NCBI GenBank assembly: GCA_018882485.1 | Contig: VERU01000210.1 | Span: 1-5,253 of the forward strand | DNA length: 5,253 nucleotides | DNA from: Rhodoferax sp. | GTDB taxonomy: Bacteria; Pseudomonadota; Gammaproteobacteria; Burkholderiales; Burkholderiaceae_C | Reading direction: 5' to 3' | Shown here: positions 1 to 5,253 of the stretch, one piece after another | Position numbering within the stretch: position 1 is the first letter of the stretch | Layout: every line of letters begins with the position of its first letter | Made by a program: the position numbers and the translations under genes | Notes under the pieces: generated by a model | Seen by the model: the letters and a program-made list of their open reading frames with translations, nothing else | The model's database searches: none | Told to the model about the DNA's origin: nothing

Positions 1-499
1 GCGTCCCGCGGGTGCCTGCGTCGACCTGATCGTCATCCATGCGATCAGCCTGCCCCCGGGCCACTACAAAGGCGACGCCGTGCATCAGCTGTTCCTGAAC
101 CAGCTGGACTGGGATGCGCATCCCTACTACCAGTCGATCCGGGGCATCCAGGTCTCGTCGCACTTCTACATCCGTCGGGATGGCGAGCTCTGGCAGTTCG
201 TGAGCTGCAACGATCGGGCCTGGCACGCCGGGGTATCGCACTACCGGGGGCGAGACAACTGCAACAACGACTCGATCGGTATCGAGCTCGAAGGGCTGGA
301 TGGCGACGGCTACACGGACCGGCAGTACGAGAGCCTGGCCGATCTGTGCAGCGCGATCACGCAACACCACCCCATCGCCCACATCGCCGGGCACGAGCAT
401 GTGGCACCAGGGCGGAAAAAGGATCCCGGCCCGGGATTCCAGTGGCGTCGGCTACAGGATTCCCTGGGACTTGCGCCCCCGTGTTTTCCCGCATCCTGA
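1..499 (+). CDS. ampD: 1,6-anhydro-N-acetylmuramyl-L-alanine amidase AmpD (5'-truncated by window edge)
   Basis: This is a zinc amidase of the Amidase_2 (AmpD) family. It cleaves the bond between anhydro-MurNAc and L-alanine in cytoplasmic muropeptides during cell-wall recycling; in bacteria with AmpR/AmpC its loss induces beta-lactamase. The reading frame is open from base 2, giving 165 visible residues up to TGA at 497-499. The open start VDLIVIHAISLPPG aligns with the family near residue 34, so about 20 N-terminal residues lie outside the window and the total would be near the usual 185. An internal GTG at base 80 is not the real start because conserved sequence precedes it. Visible zinc ligands are H13, H131 and D141 (the last two in GHEHVAPGRKKDPG); E95 in SIGIELEG and K139 match the catalytic Glu116 and Lys162 of Citrobacter freundii AmpD. 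There is no signal peptide in the visible part, and the conserved block points to AmpD rather than the secreted AmiD type. The last 10 residues are not conserved-looking. Confidence 0.95.
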   Translation, partial: RPAGACVDLIVIHAISLPPGHYKGDAVHQLFLNQLDWDAHPYYQSIRGIQVSSHFYIRRDGELWQFVSCNDRAWHAGVSHYRGRDNCNNDSIGIELEGLDGDGYTDRQYESLADLCSAITQHHPIAHIAGHEHVAPGRKKDPGPGFQWRRLQDSLGLAPPCFPAS

Positions 500-521
500 G
501 GGTGCGCGGACCGCACTTTTT
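500..521 (+). terminator. Candidate intrinsic terminator of ampD
   Basis: A perfect 5-bp stem, GTGCG (502-506) with CGCAC (512-516), encloses a 5-nt loop and is followed at once by TTTTT (517-521). G-U and A-U pairs with the first T bases could lengthen the stem. It begins one base after the ampD stop codon, the expected place for a rho-independent terminator, and would separate ampD from nrdA. The stem is short, so some read-through is plausible. Confidence 0.6.
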
Positions 522-556
522 CGGCCAGACGGCGCGCCGGCGCAAAATTCATCGAT

Positions 557-572
557 ACACTACCTGTAGTGG
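557..572 (+). promoter_or_regulatory. NrdR box 1 (upstream half of a tandem operator)
   Basis: The 16-mer ACACTACCTGTAGTGG is an imperfect palindrome matching 12 of 16 positions of the NrdR-box consensus ACACWATATATWGTGT; the outer ACACTA / TAGTG arms are intact and the mismatches sit mainly in the AT-rich centre. NrdR is the universal zinc-finger/ATP-cone repressor of ribonucleotide reductase genes and binds paired boxes. This one begins exactly 32 bp before the second, stronger box, which puts both on the same face of the helix as in known nrd promoters. It is weaker than box 2 and is mostly supported by the pairing. Confidence 0.75.
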
Positions 573-573
573 C

Positions 574-602
574 TTGCCGGCACTCCAGACCCCATATATA
601 GT
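574..602 (+). promoter_or_regulatory. Putative sigma-70 promoter of nrdA
   Basis: TTGCCG (574-579, 4 of 6 matches to TTGACA) and TATAGT (597-602, 5 of 6 to TATAAT) are separated by 17 bp, the ideal spacing. Transcription would start near 608-610, giving a leader of about 80 nt before the nrdA ATG. The -35 lies between the two NrdR boxes and the -10 lies wholly inside box 2, so NrdR bound to both would occlude RNA polymerase. This placement is inferred from sequence alone. Confidence 0.55.
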
Positions 603-604
603 GT
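589..604 (+). promoter_or_regulatory. NrdR box 2 (downstream half of a tandem operator)
   Basis: The 16-mer ACCCCATATATAGTGT matches 14 of 16 positions of the NrdR-box consensus ACACWATATATWGTGT, including the whole ATATATWGTGT half. It is separated from box 1 by exactly 16 bp (573-588), the spacing typical of paired NrdR sites, and is centred about 93 bp upstream of the nrdA start codon. It overlaps the candidate -10 element. Confidence 0.85.
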
Positions 605-608
605 GTTG

Positions 609-663
609 GGGTGTAGCAGACGGATCCGGCATATCCCACTGCGGATACCCGCTACAGACACCC
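609..663 (+). other. Foldable nrdA 5' leader with two competing pairings
   Basis: Within the predicted leader, TGTAGC (612-617) pairs perfectly with GCTACA (651-656), and nested inside ATCCG (624-628) pairs with CGGAT (642-646). An alternative outer pairing, GGGTGT (609-614) with ACACCC (658-663), shares bases 612-614 with the first and excludes it. No known riboswitch class was recognised. This may be incidental structure; it ends about 18 nt before the ribosome binding site. Confidence 0.3.
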
Positions 664-680
664 AGCACCCTGCCCTTCAC

Positions 681-685
681 GAGGA
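681..685 (+). promoter_or_regulatory. Ribosome binding site of nrdA
   Basis: GAGGA lies 4 nt before ATG 690 and decides the start. An earlier in-frame ATG at 603 falls inside NrdR box 2, upstream of the predicted transcript start, and would add 29 residues with no family resemblance, so 690 is preferred. Confidence 0.75.
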
Positions 686-689
686 TTCG

Positions 690-3605
<2,916 letters not shown>

Positions 3606-3646
3606 CCATGCGCCCAAACGGAAAGCGATTCTTCGATGCCCCTTCC

Positions 3647-3670
3647 GATGCGAACGTACAACGTGGCATC
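3647..3670 (+). other. Stem-loop in the nrdA-nrdB spacer
   Basis: GATGC (3647-3651) pairs with GCATC (3666-3670), and inside it ACGT (3654-3657) pairs with ACGT (3661-3664) around a three-base loop. A second copy of GATGCC at 3635-3640 could pair with GGCATC (3665-3670) instead. There is no T run, so it is not an intrinsic terminator; it could slow decay or partly uncouple nrdA from nrdB expression. The rest of the 140-bp spacer (3606-3745) shows no convincing gene. Confidence 0.3.
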
Positions 3671-3731
3671 TGAGGTACACGTGTCTGGATCGCGCGGCGC
3701 TTTGCAATCCGAAACAAGCCTTTCATAATTC

Positions 3732-3736
3732 AAGGG
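3732..3736 (+). promoter_or_regulatory. Ribosome binding site of nrdB
   Basis: AAGGG, ending 9 nt before ATG 3746, is the only purine-rich Shine-Dalgarno-like stretch near this start and supports independent translation initiation of nrdB after the spacer. Confidence 0.6.
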
Positions 3737-3745
3737 TACGCAAAC

Positions 3746-4933
3746 ATGTTGACCTGGGAAGAAGACACCAAAACGCCCGCACGGGGACTGCCCGTTGGTG
3801 CGTCCATCCAGCGCCCTGAGCCCATGCTGTCCATGGAAGCAGCACTGCATCGTCCGGTCACGAAGCCCCAGAGCCCCGAAGCCAGAAGCGCTTCCAGCCC
3901 GTCGCCGGTCTCCACGCACCGCGTCAAGGCATCCGACAAGCGCATCATCAACGGCAAGACCGATGTCAACCAGCTGGTGCCGTTCAAGTACAAGTGGGCC
4001 TGGGAGAAGTACCTGGCCACCTGCGCCAACCACTGGATGCCGCAAGAGGTCAACATGACCCGCGACATCGCATTGTGGAAGGATCCGAACGGTCTGAGCG
4101 AAGACGAGCGACGCATCATCAAGCGCAATCTCGGGTTTTTCGTGACTGCGGATTCGCTGGCGGCCAACAACATCGTGCTGGGCACCTACCGGCACATCAC
4201 GGCCCCCGAATGCCGGCAATTCCTGTTGCGACAGGCTTTCGAGGAAGCAATCCACACCCACGCCTACCAGTACATCGTCGAGTCCCTCGGACTGGACGAG
4301 AGTGAAATTTTCAACGCCTACCACGAAGTCCCGTCGATCCGGAACAAGGACGAGTTCCTGATCCCGTTCATCGACGCCATCATGGACCCCGGTTTCCATA
4401 CTGGCACGCTCGAAGCAGACCAGACGCTCCTGAAGTCCCTCATCGTCTTTGCCTGTTTGATGGAGGGGTTGTTTTTCTATGTCGGGTTCACCCAGATCCT
4501 CGCACTGGGACGGCAGAACAAGATGACCGGAGCAGCGGAACAGTACCAGTACATCCTGCGTGACGAATCGATGCACTGCAATTTCGGCATCGACCTGATC
4601 AATCAGCTCAAACTGGAAAACCCCCAACTCTGGACCCCCAGCTTCAAGGCAGAGATCAAGGCGCTGTTTGAAAAAGCGGTGGAACTGGAGTACCGGTACG
4701 CAGAAGACACCATGCCCCGTGGCGTGCTGGGTCTGAATGCGTCGATGTTCAAGGGCTATCTGCGCTACATCGCCAATCGGCGGGCTACCCAGATTGGGCT
4801 TGAAGCGCTGTTCCCCAATGAAGAGAACCCGTTCCCCTGGATGAGTGAAATGATAGACCTCAAGAAGGAACGCAATTTCTTCGAAACCCGTGTCATCGAG
4901 TACCAGTCCGGCGGCGCGCTGTCCTGGGACTGA
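3746..4933 (+). CDS. nrdB: Class Ia ribonucleoside-diphosphate reductase, beta (small, radical-generating) subunit
   Basis: NrdB holds the di-iron centre and stable tyrosyl radical passed to NrdA for each catalytic turn. It has 395 residues (E. coli 376). The metal ligands expected of the ferritin-like fold are present: D136, E167, H170, E240, E274 and H277, with the radical tyrosine Y174 in EAIHTHAY. Spacings D136 to E167 (31), E167 to Y174 (7) and E240 to E274 (34) equal those of the E. coli enzyme. W97 (NHWMPQEV) corresponds to Trp48 and Y386 near the tail to Tyr356 of the radical-transfer path. The conserved tyrosine argues for a Y-radical class Ia enzyme and against the class Ic type, where it is replaced. 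Residues 1-60 are a proline/serine/alanine-rich, low-complexity extension before the fold. The start is supported by an upstream AAGGG and by the MLTWEED beginning, which I recall as typical of Burkholderiales NrdB. It probably belongs to the nrdA transcript. Confidence 0.98.
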   Translation: MLTWEEDTKTPARGLPVGASIQRPEPMLSMEAALHRPVTKPQSPEARSASSPSPVSTHRVKASDKRIINGKTDVNQLVPFKYKWAWEKYLATCANHWMPQEVNMTRDIALWKDPNGLSEDERRIIKRNLGFFVTADSLAANNIVLGTYRHITAPECRQFLLRQAFEEAIHTHAYQYIVESLGLDESEIFNAYHEVPSIRNKDEFLIPFIDAIMDPGFHTGTLEADQTLLKSLIVFACLMEGLFFYVGFTQILALGRQNKMTGAAEQYQYILRDESMHCNFGIDLINQLKLENPQLWTPSFKAEIKALFEKAVELEYRYAEDTMPRGVLGLNASMFKGYLRYIANRRATQIGLEALFPNEENPFPWMSEMIDLKKERNFFETRVIEYQSGGALSWD

Positions 4934-5004
4934 CCCCCACGCATGACGTCACAACCTGCTGCCACGACACGGACACCTCACTGGCCGTTTTTCGTGGTCC
5001 CCCC

Positions 5005-5040
5005 ATTCATGGTGCTGGGCAGCAGCCCAACGCCATGAGT
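5005..5040 (+). other. Strong hairpin between nrdB and the H1-like gene
   Basis: Bases 5005-5020 pair with 5025-5040 around an AGCA loop: 15 pairs (two of them G-U) with a single C-A mismatch at 5015/5030. The upper stem is TGGGC/GCCCA. No T run follows on either strand, so this is not a classical intrinsic terminator. It may be a 3' stabilising structure of the nrdAB message, a rho-dependent pause site, or a dispersed repeat. The remainder of 4934-5087 shows no clear promoter. Confidence 0.5.
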
Positions 5041-5087
5041 CGCTTCTGGCGCTCCAACACGCTGGAAGTGCTCTTTCTACCTTGATC

Positions 5088-5093
5088 AAGGAG
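5088..5093 (+). promoter_or_regulatory. Ribosome binding site selecting the third of three ATG codons
   Basis: AAGGAG, a perfect Shine-Dalgarno core, abuts three consecutive in-frame ATG codons at 5094, 5097 and 5100. Spacings are 0, 3 and 6 nt, so only the ATG at 5100 is well placed; the first two would be poorly used. Confidence 0.8.
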
Positions 5094-5099
5094 ATGATG

Positions 5100-5253
<154 letters not shown>

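Noticed and set aside
3608..3673. A 21-codon ORF starting 2 bases after the nrdA stop
   Set aside because: There is no Shine-Dalgarno sequence and no recognisable features, and it crosses the spacer stem-loop; its position near a stop codon is weak evidence alone.
3702..3729. A possible internal promoter for nrdB (TTGCAA, 16 bp, CATAAT)
   Set aside because: The matches are modest, and transcription would begin near 3736, cutting off the nrdB ribosome binding site at 3732-3736.
4962..4997. CCACGA / TCGTGG inverted repeat after nrdB as a terminator
   Set aside because: The loop is 24 nt and the following bases are a C run, not a T run; the T run at 4988-4992 lies before the second arm.

Overview
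The window is a compact, core-chromosome segment from a high-G+C proteobacterium. The best fit is a betaproteobacterium of the order Burkholderiales, possibly the Comamonadaceae. That placement is an inference from protein style (a roughly 970-residue NrdA with two ATP-cone regions, a NrdB starting MLTWEED, an AKK/PAKK-repeat histone H1-like protein) and from gene order; no search was run. All genes read on the + strand.

Layout: (1) 1-499, the 3' nine-tenths of ampD, a cytoplasmic zinc amidase that recycles cell-wall muropeptides, closed by a small hairpin plus T5 terminator at 500-521. (2) 522-689, the nrdA control region. Two NrdR-box-like palindromes (557-572 and 589-604, exactly 32 bp apart) bracket and overlap a plausible sigma-70 promoter (-35 at 574-579, -10 at 597-602), followed by an approximately 80-nt leader that can fold. 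(3) 690-3605, nrdA, the large (catalytic and allosteric) subunit of class I ribonucleotide reductase. (4) 3606-3745, a 140-bp spacer with a short stem-loop and no convincing gene. (5) 3746-4933, nrdB, the small di-iron/tyrosyl-radical subunit with all six metal ligands and the radical tyrosine. (6) 4934-5099, a spacer holding a strong 36-nt hairpin and a doubtful 31-codon ORF. (7) 5100 to the window end, the start of a lysine/alanine/proline-repeat histone H1-like DNA-binding protein.

How they fit together: NrdA and NrdB form the holoenzyme that makes deoxyribonucleotides for replication. NrdR, itself an ATP/dATP-sensing repressor, is expected to shut the nrdA promoter when dATP is high, while the ATP cone of NrdA shuts the enzyme by the same signal. 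The following H1-like gene encodes a nucleoid protein, so DNA precursor supply and DNA packaging are neighbours here, though nothing shows they share a transcript. ampD appears to be a separate transcription unit.

I see no mobile element, CRISPR array, tRNA/rRNA, phage gene or defence system. The window looks like a housekeeping locus. The points worth a second look are regulatory (the NrdR/promoter overlap and the RNA hairpins) and the repeat structure of the H1-like gene, rather than a new system.
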